The position numbers and the translations under genes were made by a program. A stretch of 64,000 bases of DNA from Streptomyces sp. NBC_00273 (GTDB lineage Bacteria > Actinomycetota > Actinomycetes > Streptomycetales > Streptomycetaceae): NCBI RefSeq assembly GCF_036178145.1, contig NZ_CP108067.1:4712001-4776000 (forward strand), written 5' to 3'. The notes under the pieces were generated by a model. The model was not told the DNA's origin and did no database searches. It saw only the letters and a list, made by a program, of their open reading frames with translations. This document shows positions 8,522 through 19,761 of this stretch, piece by piece (the first letter of the stretch is position 1; every line of letters starts with the position of its first letter).

Positions 8522-9499
8522 ATGACTGCATCTCCCGCTTCCTCCACGGCCGTATCCCCCGACTCCTCCCACGCGCTGCACTCCCCCGTGATCGCGTGGT
8601 TCGACGAGCACGCCCGCGACCTGCCCTGGCGCCGCCCCGAGGCCGGCCCCTGGGGGGTCATGGTCAGCGAGTTCATGCTCCAGCAGACGCCCGTCAACCG
8701 GGTCCTGCCGGTCTACGAGCAGTGGCTCGCCCGGTGGCCCCGCCCCGCGGACCTGGCCACCGAGGCCCCCGGCGAAGCCGTACGGGCCTGGGGCCGGCTC
8801 GGCTACCCGCGCCGCGCACTGCGGCTGCACGGCGCGGCCATCGCCATAACGGACCGGCACGGGGGCGACGTACCGCAGGACCACGCGCAGCTGCTGGCGC
8901 TGCCCGGGATCGGCGAGTACACGGCGGCGGCCGTGGCCTCCTTCGCGTACGGGCAGCGGCACGCCGTCCTCGACACGAACGTCCGCCGGGTCTTCGCGCG
9001 CACCGCGACCGGTGTCGAGTACCCGCCGAACGCGACGACCGCCGCCGAACGGCGCCTCGCCCGGGCCCTGCTGCCCGAGGACGAGGGCACCGCGGCCCGC
9101 TGGGCGGCGGCCTCGATGGAGCTCGGGGCGCTGGTGTGCACCGCCAAGAGCCCCGACTGCGCGCGTTGTCCGGTGGCCGGGCTGTGCGCGTGGCGGCTCG
9201 CCGGGAAGCCGGCGCACGAGGGTCCGCCGCGGCGCGGGCAGACGTACGCCGGTACCGACCGGCAGGTGCGGGGCAAGCTCCTCGCCGTGCTCAGGGAGGC
9301 GGTGGGCGCGGTTCCGCAGGCGGTGCTCGACACGGTCTGGGACGAGCCGGTGCAGCGGGCCAGGGCGCTGGACGGGCTGGTGGCCGACGGGCTGGTGGAG
9401 CCCTTGGACGGAGGGTTCTACCGGCTCCCGCAGGCCCTCCCCCAGAGCGCCCCCCAGAGCGTTCCCGAGAGCGTTCGGCGGACCGTCCCGCAGTCCTGA
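8522..9499 (+). CDS. mutY: A/G-specific adenine glycosylase MutY
   Basis: MutY removes adenine mispaired with 8-oxoguanine. The 325-residue protein has the HhH-GPD fold: catalytic Glu in MVSEFMLQQT (about residue 50), helix-hairpin-helix LPGIGEYTAAAV (127-138), catalytic Asp in LDTNV (about 151), and the 4Fe-4S ligand set C-x6-C-x2-C-x5-C at 206-222. The C-terminal NUDIX-like 8-oxoG-recognition domain of proteobacterial MutY is replaced by a shorter region, as is usual in actinobacteria, so this is not a truncation. ATG 8522 has AGGA 11 nt upstream; an in-frame ATG at 8510 is the alternative. The C-terminus is a repetitive PQSAPQSVPESV tail. Confidence 0.95.
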   Translation: MTASPASSTAVSPDSSHALHSPVIAWFDEHARDLPWRRPEAGPWGVMVSEFMLQQTPVNRVLPVYEQWLARWPRPADLATEAPGEAVRAWGRLGYPRRALRLHGAAIAITDRHGGDVPQDHAQLLALPGIGEYTAAAVASFAYGQRHAVLDTNVRRVFARTATGVEYPPNATTAAERRLARALLPEDEGTAARWAAASMELGALVCTAKSPDCARCPVAGLCAWRLAGKPAHEGPPRRGQTYAGTDRQVRGKLLAVLREAVGAVPQAVLDTVWDEPVQRARALDGLVADGLVEPLDGGFYRLPQALPQSAPQSVPESVRRTVPQS

Positions 9500-9551
9500 C
9501 CGAAGCTGACTCTGAGATTCCGCTTATTGCCGAGAAACCGCAGCTCACGGG

Positions 9552-9566
9552 GGTTGTTACACAACC
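9552..9566. promoter_or_regulatory. inverted repeat GGTTGT-TAC-ACAACC upstream of sigE
   Basis: A perfect 6-bp inverted repeat with a 3-nt spacer, about 120 bp before the sigE start, in otherwise unstructured intergenic sequence. It could be an operator or part of a promoter. Further downstream, a GACAACC element at 9613-9619 and CGTAGG at 9638-9643 could be an ECF-type promoter with a slightly long spacer. Confidence 0.35.
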
Positions 9567-9683
9567 TATGGGTGTCCGTGCGCCCACCGAAGGCTGGCTC
9601 GCACAGGCCCGTGACAACCCCTCCGTACCTTCGAATCCGTAGGACACGGGGATGAGCGGTTGGACGGGTGGAGGCGGTCTCAG

Positions 9684-10244
9684 ATGGCGCACAGTGAGGT
9701 GCTCGGTTTCGAGGAGTACGTACGCACGCGGCAGGACGCACTGCTGCGCAGTGCCCGACGCCTGGTGCCGGACCCCACGGACGCGCAGGACCTCCTGCAG
9801 ACCGCGCTGGTGCGCACCTACGGCCGCTGGGACGGCATCGCCGACAAGTCCCTGGCCGACGCCTACCTGCGCCGGGTCATGATCAACACCCGTACGGAGT
9901 GGTGGCGCGCCCGCAAGCTCGAAGAGGTCCCCACCGAGCAGCTCCCCGACGCCTCCGTCGAGGACGGCTCCGACCAGCGCGCCGACCGCGCCCTCCTCAT
10001 GGACATCCTCAAGGTTCTCGCGCCCAAGCAGCGCAGCGTGGTCGTGCTGCGACACTGGGAGCAGATGAGCACCGAGGAAACGGCCGCGGCGCTCGGAATG
10101 TCGGCGGGAACCGTGAAGAGCACTCTGCACCGCGCCCTGGCCCGTCTCCGGCAGGAGCTGGAGAGCCGGGACCTGGACATGCGTGCGCTGGAGCGCGGTG
10201 ACCACACCATGCAGTACGAGGGGCGTGAGCGGTGCGCGGCCTGA
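9684..10244 (+). CDS. sigE: ECF sigma factor SigE (cell-envelope stress)
   Basis: 186-residue ECF sigma factor with region 2 (FEEYVRTRQDALLRSARRLV, DAQDLLQTALVRTYGRW) and region 4 (QRSVVVLRHWEQMSTEETAAALGMSAGTVKSTLHRAL). The sequence matches what I recall of S. coelicolor SigE almost along its length, and the following three genes are cseA, cseB and cseC, which fixes the identity. SigE directs transcription of envelope-maintenance genes when CseC detects wall damage. ATG 9684 has GGAGG at 9670-9674. The 3' end overlaps the cseA start by 13 bp. There is no anti-sigma gene; control in this system is at transcription by CseB. Confidence 0.95.
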   Translation: MAHSEVLGFEEYVRTRQDALLRSARRLVPDPTDAQDLLQTALVRTYGRWDGIADKSLADAYLRRVMINTRTEWWRARKLEEVPTEQLPDASVEDGSDQRADRALLMDILKVLAPKQRSVVVLRHWEQMSTEETAAALGMSAGTVKSTLHRALARLRQELESRDLDMRALERGDHTMQYEGRERCAA

Positions 10245-10912
10245 ACGGCCAACGTTTGTCCGGAGGTTCTCTGGTGCTGATGTCGGCGGGGACGGTCGTC
10301 CTCGTCGGCACAGCCGTGTTCGCGGTCGGGTGCGCCACGGGCGGCACCGGCCTGCGCGACGGCGGCCCGGCCCGCACCGAAGCCGTGGCCAAGGCCACGC
10401 CCTCGGGGCCCACCCCCGAGGATTCCGCCTCGGCCGCGTCCGGCCGGCCCCTGAAGAAGGTCGACCCCGTCACGCTGCTGATGAAGGACCCCAAGGTCAG
10501 CACCGAGGTCAAACGGGACCTCAAGCCCTGCTCGGGCAAGGAGTACCCGGTGGACGTGAGCTACGGGAGGGTCACCGGCGGGCCCGTCGTGGACATCGTG
10601 GTGAACGTCCTGTCCTGCGCCGACGCCCTGGGCCGCGGAACCTACGTGTACCGGTCGGACGGAGCCGCGTACGAGAATGTGTTCGCGGACGAACAGCCAC
10701 CCGTCTACGCGGAGATCGACCGGGGCGACCTGGTGGTCACGAAGCAGGTCTACGGAAAGAGCGACGCGCTCGCCTATCCGTCGGGCGAGGACGTGATCAC
10801 GTACCGCTGGAACGGGGAGAAGTTCACCGAGCAGGACCGAGTTCACTCGGAGTACAGCAACGTGGTCGACGGCAGCGTCCAGCCCGCACCGGCCACGAGT
10901 CAGAAGAACTGA
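10232..10912 (+). CDS. cseA: CseA lipoprotein, modulator of the SigE system
   Basis: 226 residues; GTG 10232 overlaps the end of sigE. The N-terminus has a hydrophobic stretch (residues 14-32) ending in AVGC, a slightly non-ideal lipobox that would anchor the mature protein outside the membrane. The remainder is a single extracytoplasmic domain preceded by a Thr/Ala/Ser-rich linker, with a Cys pair (PCSG, LSCADA). In S. coelicolor CseA is an extracytoplasmic lipoprotein whose loss raises SigE activity; by position and topology this is its counterpart. Sequence conservation of this family is lower than that of its neighbours. Confidence 0.85.
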   Translation: MRGLNGQRLSGGSLVLMSAGTVVLVGTAVFAVGCATGGTGLRDGGPARTEAVAKATPSGPTPEDSASAASGRPLKKVDPVTLLMKDPKVSTEVKRDLKPCSGKEYPVDVSYGRVTGGPVVDIVVNVLSCADALGRGTYVYRSDGAAYENVFADEQPPVYAEIDRGDLVVTKQVYGKSDALAYPSGEDVITYRWNGEKFTEQDRVHSEYSNVVDGSVQPAPATSQKN

Positions 10913-10941
10913 GCACAGAAGAACCGAGGCGAGGCTCCCGC

Positions 10942-11651
<710 letters not shown>

Positions 11652-11655
<4 letters not shown>

Positions 11656-12971
11656 GACGGTTCACCTTCCGCACGGGGATCCGCTGGAAGATCACGGTCG
11701 CCATCGCCTCCGTGGGCGCCCTCGTCACGATCGCGCTGAGCCTGGTGGTGCACAGCGCTGCCCGCGTGTCGATGCTCGAGAGCGCCCGCGAAGTGCAGCT
11801 GGAGCGCGTGCAGTTCATCTCCCGCAACGCCGATGCCGGGCGCAAGCCGCCCATGGGCGCCAAGCTCAACGATCCCGAACTGCCCGCCGAACTGCGGCAC
11901 AAGGCGCAGTCGGGCCGGCGCGGGACCTACGTCCAGGAGCGGCCGCACGGGGGACTGCCCGAGGTGTGGGCCGCCGTGCCGCTCGGGAACGGGCAGGTCC
12001 TGTCGCTGCACACGCCGTTCCGGGAGAGCACCAATCTGCTCCCCGACCTGGACCGGGCCCTGGTCATCGGCGGCCTGTCCGCCGTGATCGGCGGCTCGGC
12101 GCTCGGCGTGCTCATCGGCGGGCAGATCTCGCGCCGGCTGCGCAAGGCCGCGGCCGCCTCGCAGCGGGTGGCGCACGGCGATCCCGACGTACGCGTACGG
12201 GATGCGGTCGGCGGTGTCGTGCGCGATGAGACGGACGACCTCGCGCGGGCCGTGGATGCCATGGCGGACGCCCTCCAGCAGCGGCTGGAGGCCGAGCGGC
12301 GGGTCACCGCGGACATCGCGCACGAACTGCGGACTCCGGTGACGGGCCTGCTCACAGCGGCGGAACTGCTGCCTCCGGGGCGGCCGACGGAGCTGGTGCG
12401 GGACCGGGCCCAGGCCCTGCGCGCGCTGGTCGAGGACGTACTGGAGGTGGCCCGGCTGGACAGTGCGTCGGAGCGGGCGGAGCTCCAGGAGGTGGCGCTG
12501 GGCGAGTTCGTGAGCCGGCGGGTGGCGTCGCTGATGCCGGAGGCGACCGTACGGGTCGTCGCGGACGAGATCGTCAGCACCGACCCGCGCCGCCTGGAGC
12601 GGATCCTGGGGAACCTGCTGGCCAATGCCGCGCGGTACGGGCAGCCGCCGATCCAGGTCGACGTCGAGGGACGGGTCGTACGGGTCCGCGACCACGGGCC
12701 GGGCTTCCCCGAGGCGCTGCTGCGCGAGGGGCCGAGCCGCTTCCGCACCGGGTCCACGGACCGCGCGGGTGTGGGGCACGGGCTGGGGCTGACCATCGCG
12801 GAGGGCCAGGCGCGGGTGCTGGGCGCCCGGCTGACCTTCCGCAACGTGGCCGCCCGGGGCGGCTCGGAGCGTGAGGGCGCGGCTGCGGGCGCGGTGGCGG
12901 TCCTGTGGCTGCCGGAACACGCGCCGACGACGACGGGCAGCTTCCCGATCCTCACGCTGCCGCAGGGTTGA
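11652..12971 (+). CDS. cseC: sensor histidine kinase CseC
   Basis: 439 residues: transmembrane helix 1 at about 13-34, an extracytoplasmic sensor loop of about 100 residues, helix 2 at about 137-158, HAMP domain, then HisKA with phospho-acceptor His224 in DIAHELRTP and an HATPase_c domain (GNLLANAARYG N-box, DHGPGF G1, GVGHGLGL G2). CseC senses cell-envelope stress such as vancomycin or lysozyme damage and phosphorylates CseB. The DHP helix after the His is shorter than usual in this family. Last gene of the sigE operon. Confidence 0.95.
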
Positions 12972-13038
12972 ACCGGGGCGGGGCGGGCGGGTCGGGCACG
13001 ACGGGTACCGGGCGGTATCCGCCCGGGAGTCCGTGACT

Positions 13039-13044
13039 TAGCAT
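13039..13044 (+). promoter_or_regulatory. -10 hexamer, leaderless type, for the gene at 13052
   Basis: TAGCAT followed by 7 nt and the ATG at 13052; it implies transcription separate from the sigE operon. Confidence 0.5.
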
Positions 13045-13051
13045 CCGTGGC

Positions 13052-14293
13052 ATGACCGACGGTACGAATCCCCCGAGCCACCCGCAGCCCGAGCCCGCCC
13101 CCGGGAGCGGCGGATACGGGTTCCCGCCGGGACCGCCCGCGCAGGGCGGCTACGGCCACCCGACCCCGTCCGCCGGCTACGGCTACCCGCAGGCGGGGCA
13201 GCAGCCGAACCCCTACCAGCAGGACGCGGGGGCCGGTTACCCACAGGACGCAGGAGGCGGATACCAGCAGGACGCGGGAAGCGGATACCCGCAGGACGTG
13301 GGAGGCGGATACCAGCAGGACGCGGGAGGCGGTCAGTGGGCTACGGCCCCGGCCCAGCCGGGCTTCACGAGGCTGGCCGGTCCGGACCTGCCCGGCGCTT
13401 CGCAGCAGCCGGACTGGGAGGCCATGGCCGACCGCTCCGCGGCCGAGCGGCGCAAGAAGCGGCTGTGGACGCTGGGCGGCGGGGTGACCGTGCTCGCGCT
13501 GCTGGCCGGCGGGGGAACGTTCTTCCTGCTGGGCGGCGACGAGGACGGACAGGACGCCCAGCCCTCGAACTCGGCCTCAGCCTCGCCCGAGCCGGATGAC
13601 GCGAAGGGGCCCGCCGCCTACACCGCGACCGTCGCGGGCGACGACACCCTGCTGCGCGACAGTTACGGCAGCATGGGGATCCGGCTCGGCGCCGACCTCA
13701 AGGTCGGCCCGCTGGGCAAGCGCTTCCAGGTCATCGGCAAGGGCAACGGGAACTCGTGGGGGCAGTCCGCCGAACCGGTCGTGGACGTGACCAAGAGCTT
13801 CACCGTCACGGCCCGCGCCTACAACTCCGCCGCCAAGGGCTCCCGGATCATCATGAGCCAGGGTGACGGGGAGTCGTTCTCCTTCGAGCTCGGCGTGAAC
13901 GAGGTGAACGGCAAGCAAGCCTGGATCTTCCGCGTGCAGACGGGCGACAAGGGTGCCGCGGCCACCACGCGGACGGTCACCGCCGAGGGGCTCAACATGG
14001 TGAAGACGCCCACGCTGCTGATGGCCACCTACGACGCCGAGAAGAAGGCGATAGCCCTGTACGTGGACGGCAAGAAGGCCGGGGAGACCCCGGTGCCGCC
14101 CATCTGGCAGGCCCCGGGTCCGCTCCAGCTCGGCCGGTCCAAGCACCACAACATCTGGACCGGTCCGTGGCAGGGCGCCCTGCACAGCATCAAGACCTAC
14201 GACATGGCCTTCACGGAGGAGCAGGCCGCCGGGTACAAGGAGGGCAAGCTCGAACCATCGCCGAAGCCGACCCATGCCTGGCTGCTCACCTGA
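13052..14293 (+). CDS. LamG/concanavalin-like membrane protein with repetitive N-terminus
   Basis: 413 residues. The cytoplasmic N-terminus is rich in Gly, Tyr, Pro and Gln and carries five 8-residue repeats (QDAGGGYQ type, residues 57-96). A single transmembrane helix at about 137-161 follows a basic KKR motif, then an acidic linker, and the external part (about 205-405) is a LamG-like jelly-roll of the concanavalin A superfamily (FTVTARAYNSAAKGS, ALYVDGKKAG, PLQLGRSKH, WQGALHSIKTYDMAFTEEQ). LamG domains bind glycans or proteins, so a wall-associated binding role is likely. Its position directly after cseC suits an envelope function, but a separate promoter is predicted. Confidence 0.85.
   Translation: MTDGTNPPSHPQPEPAPGSGGYGFPPGPPAQGGYGHPTPSAGYGYPQAGQQPNPYQQDAGAGYPQDAGGGYQQDAGSGYPQDVGGGYQQDAGGGQWATAPAQPGFTRLAGPDLPGASQQPDWEAMADRSAAERRKKRLWTLGGGVTVLALLAGGGTFFLLGGDEDGQDAQPSNSASASPEPDDAKGPAAYTATVAGDDTLLRDSYGSMGIRLGADLKVGPLGKRFQVIGKGNGNSWGQSAEPVVDVTKSFTVTARAYNSAAKGSRIIMSQGDGESFSFELGVNEVNGKQAWIFRVQTGDKGAAATTRTVTAEGLNMVKTPTLLMATYDAEKKAIALYVDGKKAGETPVPPIWQAPGPLQLGRSKHHNIWTGPWQGALHSIKTYDMAFTEEQAAGYKEGKLEPSPKPTHAWLLT
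13220..13339 (+). repeat. 24-bp coding tandem repeat, 5 units
   Basis: Five in-frame 24-bp units encode QDAG(A/G/S)GY(P/Q). Units 2-5 are very similar at DNA level and alternate P and Q at the eighth position, suggesting duplication of a 48-bp pair. Confidence 0.85.
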
Positions 14294-14374
14294 TCGGTGA
14301 GCAGGGCGGGTCGGCCGGTACGACGGGTGCCGCGGGCGTACGGCGGGTGCTGCTGGTGCTGCGGTCGGGACGGG

Positions 14375-14968
14375 TCAGACGGTGACGCCGTTGCTGCGCA
14401 GGAAGGCGACCGGGTTGACGGCCGAGCCGTAGTTCGGGGTGGTGCGGATCTCGAAGTGCAGGTGCGGGCCGCTGGAGTTGCCGGTGTTGCCGGACAGGGC
14501 GATCCGCTGCGAGGCGTTGACCTTCTGGCCGATCTTGACCTGGATCTTCGAGAGGTGCGCGTACTGCGAGTACGTGTTGTTGGCGTGCTTGATCACGATG
14601 GCGTTGCCGTACGCGGGGCCGTCGCCGCCGCCGTTCGGGCCCGCCTTGACGACGGTGCCGGCGGCCGCGGCCTTGACCTGGGTGCCGACCGGGACGGCGA
14701 AGTCCTGACCGGAGTGCTTGTGGGACCACATGTTGCCGCCCTTGCCGAAGGTCGCGGACAGCGTGTACTTCTCCAGCGGCTTGTCCCAGAGACCGGTCTT
14801 CGAGGCGCCCGCGGCACCGGCGGCGCCGGCGGTCTTGGCGGCGGGGGCGGTCTGCGGGGCGTCTGCGAACGCGGCGGTCGTGCCCGCCCCGAGGGCCAGC
14901 ACGGCACCGAGAGCGGTGGTGCCGACAGCGATACGGGTACGACGGGTGTAGACGCGCTTCGCGAACAT
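14375..14968 (-). CDS. secreted M23 (LytM) peptidoglycan endopeptidase
   Basis: 197 residues. A Sec signal peptide (positive residues to 12, hydrophobic core 13-30, cleavage near AFA-DA at 34-36) is followed by an Ala-rich linker and an M23 domain. The zinc ligands and catalytic residues are all present: H85 and D89 (HSGQD), H138 (AHLS), H169 and H171 (PHLHFE). Such enzymes cut peptide cross-bridges in peptidoglycan. It is convergent with the LamG gene. The upstream region carries two inverted repeats (15003-15016 and 15029-15054). Confidence 0.93.
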   Translation of the reverse strand: MFAKRVYTRRTRIAVGTTALGAVLALGAGTTAAFADAPQTAPAAKTAGAAGAAGASKTGLWDKPLEKYTLSATFGKGGNMWSHKHSGQDFAVPVGTQVKAAAAGTVVKAGPNGGGDGPAYGNAIVIKHANNTYSQYAHLSKIQVKIGQKVNASQRIALSGNTGNSSGPHLHFEIRTTPNYGSAVNPVAFLRSNGVTV

Positions 14969-15002
14969 GTGCAGACCTCCGGGGCCGGGGACAAGGGGGG
15001 TT

Positions 15003-15016
15003 TCACACCTGTGTGA
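15003..15016. promoter_or_regulatory. palindrome TCACAC-CT-GTGTGA upstream of the M23 gene
   Basis: A perfect 6-bp inverted repeat with a 2-nt spacer, 35 bp before the M23 peptidase start. Placement suits an operator or a leader hairpin. Confidence 0.4.
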
Positions 15017-15028
15017 GGCATGAAGTGA

Positions 15029-15054
15029 CCCGGCACGATCGAGCGAGTGCCGGG
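15029..15054. promoter_or_regulatory. 8-bp stem inverted repeat in the M23 gene upstream region
   Basis: CCCGGCAC and GTGCCGGG separated by 10 nt. If transcribed it would form a stable hairpin about 60 nt before the start codon; it could be a leader structure or the terminator of an unseen transcript. Confidence 0.35.
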
Positions 15055-15284
15055 CTGGCTCATCTTTGGTAACCCGTGCCCCGGGACTTCCCCAAATGTC
15101 CCGATTACTAGCGGAACTCGTAGCGACGCCCCTGTGACGTGCCCCGTTGACGGCCCCCTCCAGGGGCGAAGGTCCCGCAGCAGGGCGTTTTGGATCTACG
15201 AAACGGCCTAGTACGTCCGTTTTGTCCTGTGCGGCTTGTCACCGGCCCCCACCCCCGTCTGAGGCCCAGGTCACTAGGGGTGTC

Positions 15285-15570
15285 TTGGCTCGCGATCCCC
15301 TCCTCGGCGGCTACAGCGGCCGCCCCTCCTCCGAGATCCGCGCGGAGCTGGCCGCCCTGGCCGAGTCCTTGCCCCGCCGGGACCTGAGCGCGGTGGGTGA
15401 GGTGACGGGTGGGGCCCTCACGGGACCTGGAAGGACCGATGGGGCGGCCGGTCCGCTCGGCCGTCCTCCTCGACCTGCGGGGCGCATCCCTCCCCTTCGG
15501 CCCCGTCTTCGCCACTCGCTCACGCCCGACGCCGTCGGACCCGTCGGTCCGTCCCGCCACCGCGGGCTCC
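15285..15570 (+). pseudogene. possible decayed coding remnant, frame-shifted
   Basis: Between the M23 gene and clpC, one frame from about 15285 to 15410 reads LARDPLLGGYSGRPSSEIR and onward to AESLPRRDL with nearly every third base G or C, far above the other frames. From about 15409 to 15570 the same bias appears in a different frame (GRPVRSAVLLDLRGASLPFG). Neither piece has a ribosome-binding site or a proper stop. This looks like one small gene broken by a frameshift. No family recognised. Confidence 0.3.
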
Positions 15571-15575
15571 GATCC

Positions 15576-15620
15576 AAAAAGGGGCGGCCCCGGAACCTGT
15601 TGGTTCCGGGGCCGCCCCTT
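15576..15620 (-). terminator. rho-independent terminator of clpC
   Basis: A perfect 19-bp stem (15579-15597 with 15602-15620) with loop TGTT. On the clpC strand it is followed by TTTTT. It ends 15 bp after the clpC stop. Confidence 0.93.
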
Positions 15621-15635
15621 GGTACTGCGCCGCGC

Positions 15636-18161
<2,526 letters not shown>

Positions 18162-18623
18162 CGTTTATCGCTCCTCAGAGCGGTCGGGCAGTTCGGGGTC
18201 GGTCCCCGCCCTGTCCTTCCGCATGCTAGTCCCGCGGGGCGGGACAGCTCATTCCAACTGCCGACATCCGTCCGCGGCTCACCCCTGCATCAGCGGGAAA
18301 ACCGGCTTGAAGAGCCGACAACTGCTCCAACTCGATGGTGCGAGACGATGTTCCCGCAGGCCAGGCAGATACCCGTCATGCGTGTACGCCGACGGCGAAC
18401 GGATGCCCGTCAAATCAGCGTGTCGCCCCGATCCACTAGGAATGTCTTACCCGTAAGGACTGACACTCCATGCCGGCGCCACCGGTTCCCTCCGCTAAGG
18501 GCGAACACAGTTGCGCCTCGAATGTGGACTCCGCACTCCACGGACGTTTACGTTCCGCATGGAGATGAGTGCGGTGCGTCACATCGAGCGTAACCCCGCG
18601 GCGTTTCCGAAGTTGCTCCGGAC
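18162..18623. other. clpC upstream region, no gene seen
   Basis: About 460 bp between clpC and the divergent gene at 18624. It is less GC-rich than its surroundings and contains several inverted repeats (GTACGCC-GAC-GGCGAAC at 18384-18400, CTTAC-CC-GTAAG at 18446-18457). Open frames here lack codon bias and start signals. Confidence 0.55.
18384..18400. promoter_or_regulatory. ClgR-like palindrome upstream of clpC
   Basis: GTACGCC-GAC-GGCGAAC, read on the clpC strand as GTTCGCC-GTC-GGCGTAC. ClgR activates clp and lon genes in Streptomyces and binds sites of the form TTCGC..GCGA; this is a near match with one mismatch between half-sites. Confidence 0.4.
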
Positions 18624-19256
18624 ATGGCCGTAACCCTCCCGCCGCTCGCCCCGTCGACCGTGCCGCCGCCCCGCCCGGCGCCCGAGGAGGACGCGTACGC
18701 CTCCTGGTACCGGAGAGTGCTCGGCTGGACCGTCGTGGGCGGGCCGCCCCCTCAGCTCGCGACCGGGAGCCGGTTCGACGTGCTGGAGCTGCCCTCCGAC
18801 GCGGGGGCCGCCCTGCTGCGCAGGCCGGTCGCGACGGGCCCGGTGGCCCTCATGGGGCGCCGGATGCGGTTCCTGGTGGCCGCGGGGAGCGCAGAGGAGC
18901 TGGACGGGCTGCTCGACTGGCTGGAGTGGGGCGGGGTCGCCCTCGATCTCGCCGCCCTGGGTGCGGGTGGCCGGATCACCGCCCCGGTGCCGCCGGGGCA
19001 TTGCGTGCGGGACGGGAGTCCCCGGGGGGCCGCCGTGTGGCTACGGCCCCCCGAGCAGGGGTGCGAGGCACTTCTGCCCGCCCTGTCCGGTCCCGGACAG
19101 GGCGCCGGTCCCGGGCGGGTGGGCGCCGGGCCCGATCTCGTGCGCCTGGTCTCCGCGGCGGCGACGGAATGTCACCGCGCGCGGCTCCGGCGCCGTACGC
19201 CCCTGCGGAGCGCCGTGGCCGGGCCTCCCTCACGGGCCGGCCGGGTCAGTCCCTGA
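18624..19256 (+). CDS. primase-polymerase N-terminal-like orphan protein
   Basis: 210 residues. The core (FDVLELPSDAGAALLRR, GPVALMGRRMRFLVAAGSAEEL, LDLAALGAGGRITAPVPPG, WLRPP) resembles, from memory, the N-terminal part of Streptomyces bifunctional DNA primase/polymerase proteins, but the helicase or polymerase remainder is absent and I see no obvious metal-binding triad. An Arg-rich C-terminus follows. It is convergent with lsr2, with only 4 bp between stops. Function unknown; association with DNA is a guess from the fold and the neighbouring nucleoid protein. Confidence 0.7.
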   Translation: MAVTLPPLAPSTVPPPRPAPEEDAYASWYRRVLGWTVVGGPPPQLATGSRFDVLELPSDAGAALLRRPVATGPVALMGRRMRFLVAAGSAEELDGLLDWLEWGGVALDLAALGAGGRITAPVPPGHCVRDGSPRGAAVWLRPPEQGCEALLPALSGPGQGAGPGRVGAGPDLVRLVSAAATECHRARLRRRTPLRSAVAGPPSRAGRVSP

Positions 19257-19260
19257 CGGG

Positions 19261-19596
19261 TCAGCCCCGGTTCTCGTAAGCCTCGCGGATCTCCTGCGGC
19301 ACGCGACCGCGGTCGTTGACGCTCATGCCCTGGGACTTCGCCCAGGCGCGGATCTCCGCGGTGTCCGGGTTACCGGACGCCACGGCCGCACGGCCCTTGG
19401 CGCGTCCGGTGGACGCGCGGCCACCGGTACGCCGGCCGCCCTTGGTGTACGGGTCGAGCAGACCGCGGAGCTTTTCAGCGTTGGCGGTGGTGAGGTCGAT
19501 CTCGTAGGTCTTGCCATCCAGAGCGAACGTCACCGTCTCGTCCGCCTCGCCGCCGTCGAGGTCGTCGACAAGAAGGACCTGAACCTTCTGTGCCAC
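19261..19596 (-). CDS. lsr2: nucleoid-associated protein Lsr2
   Basis: 111 residues. The N-terminal dimerisation/oligomerisation domain (AQKVQVLLVDDLDGGEADETV) and the C-terminal AT-hook-like DNA-binding domain with RGR at 96-98 (VNDRGRVPQEIREAY) are both intact, joined by a Gly/Arg-rich linker. Lsr2 coats AT-rich DNA and silences horizontally acquired genes and many biosynthetic clusters in Streptomyces. GTG at 19596 is preceded by AAAGGA. The 165-bp upstream gap is AT-rich for this genome, which would allow Lsr2 to bind its own promoter. Confidence 0.97.
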   Translation of the reverse strand: MAQKVQVLLVDDLDGGEADETVTFALDGKTYEIDLTTANAEKLRGLLDPYTKGGRRTGGRASTGRAKGRAAVASGNPDTAEIRAWAKSQGMSVNDRGRVPQEIREAYENRG

Positions 19597-19761
19597 CGGG
19601 ATTTCCTTTCATCGAAAAGCAGTACGCGGAAAGGAAACCGCTTTTGCCTGGAAAACACAAACCCCCGGTGAGAGGTTCGAGACCACAACAGGGCGGGAAA
19701 CGTACGCGATTCGGACATAGGCCACAGGTGCGCGGAGCGCCGGAAAAGCTGAGGCCATCGA

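Noticed and set aside
9120..9499. MutY truncated for lack of the NUDIX-like C-terminal domain
   Set aside because: Short MutY proteins with the intact 4Fe-4S motif are normal in actinobacteria; the gene has a proper stop.
9628..9638. TTCGAATCC, the T-loop sequence of a tRNA, upstream of sigE
   Set aside because: No acceptor stem, D-arm or anticodon arm can be built around it; it is a chance match in the promoter region.
13220..13339. Regular repeats that might be a CRISPR array
   Set aside because: Units are contiguous with no spacers and encode an in-frame peptide repeat.
14969..15120. c-di-AMP (ydaO-type) riboswitch before the M23 peptidase gene
   Set aside because: Suspected because DisA is nearby and c-di-AMP riboswitches control wall hydrolases, but the conserved blocks I expect (GGGGTGAATCGG, CCGTCAGCTAACC-type) are absent. 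An Rfam RF00379 search would settle it.
18446..18457. CTTAC-CC-GTAAG palindrome as an HspR (HAIR) site for clpC
   Set aside because: HAIR sites are CTTGAGT-N7-ACTCAAG; this sequence does not match.
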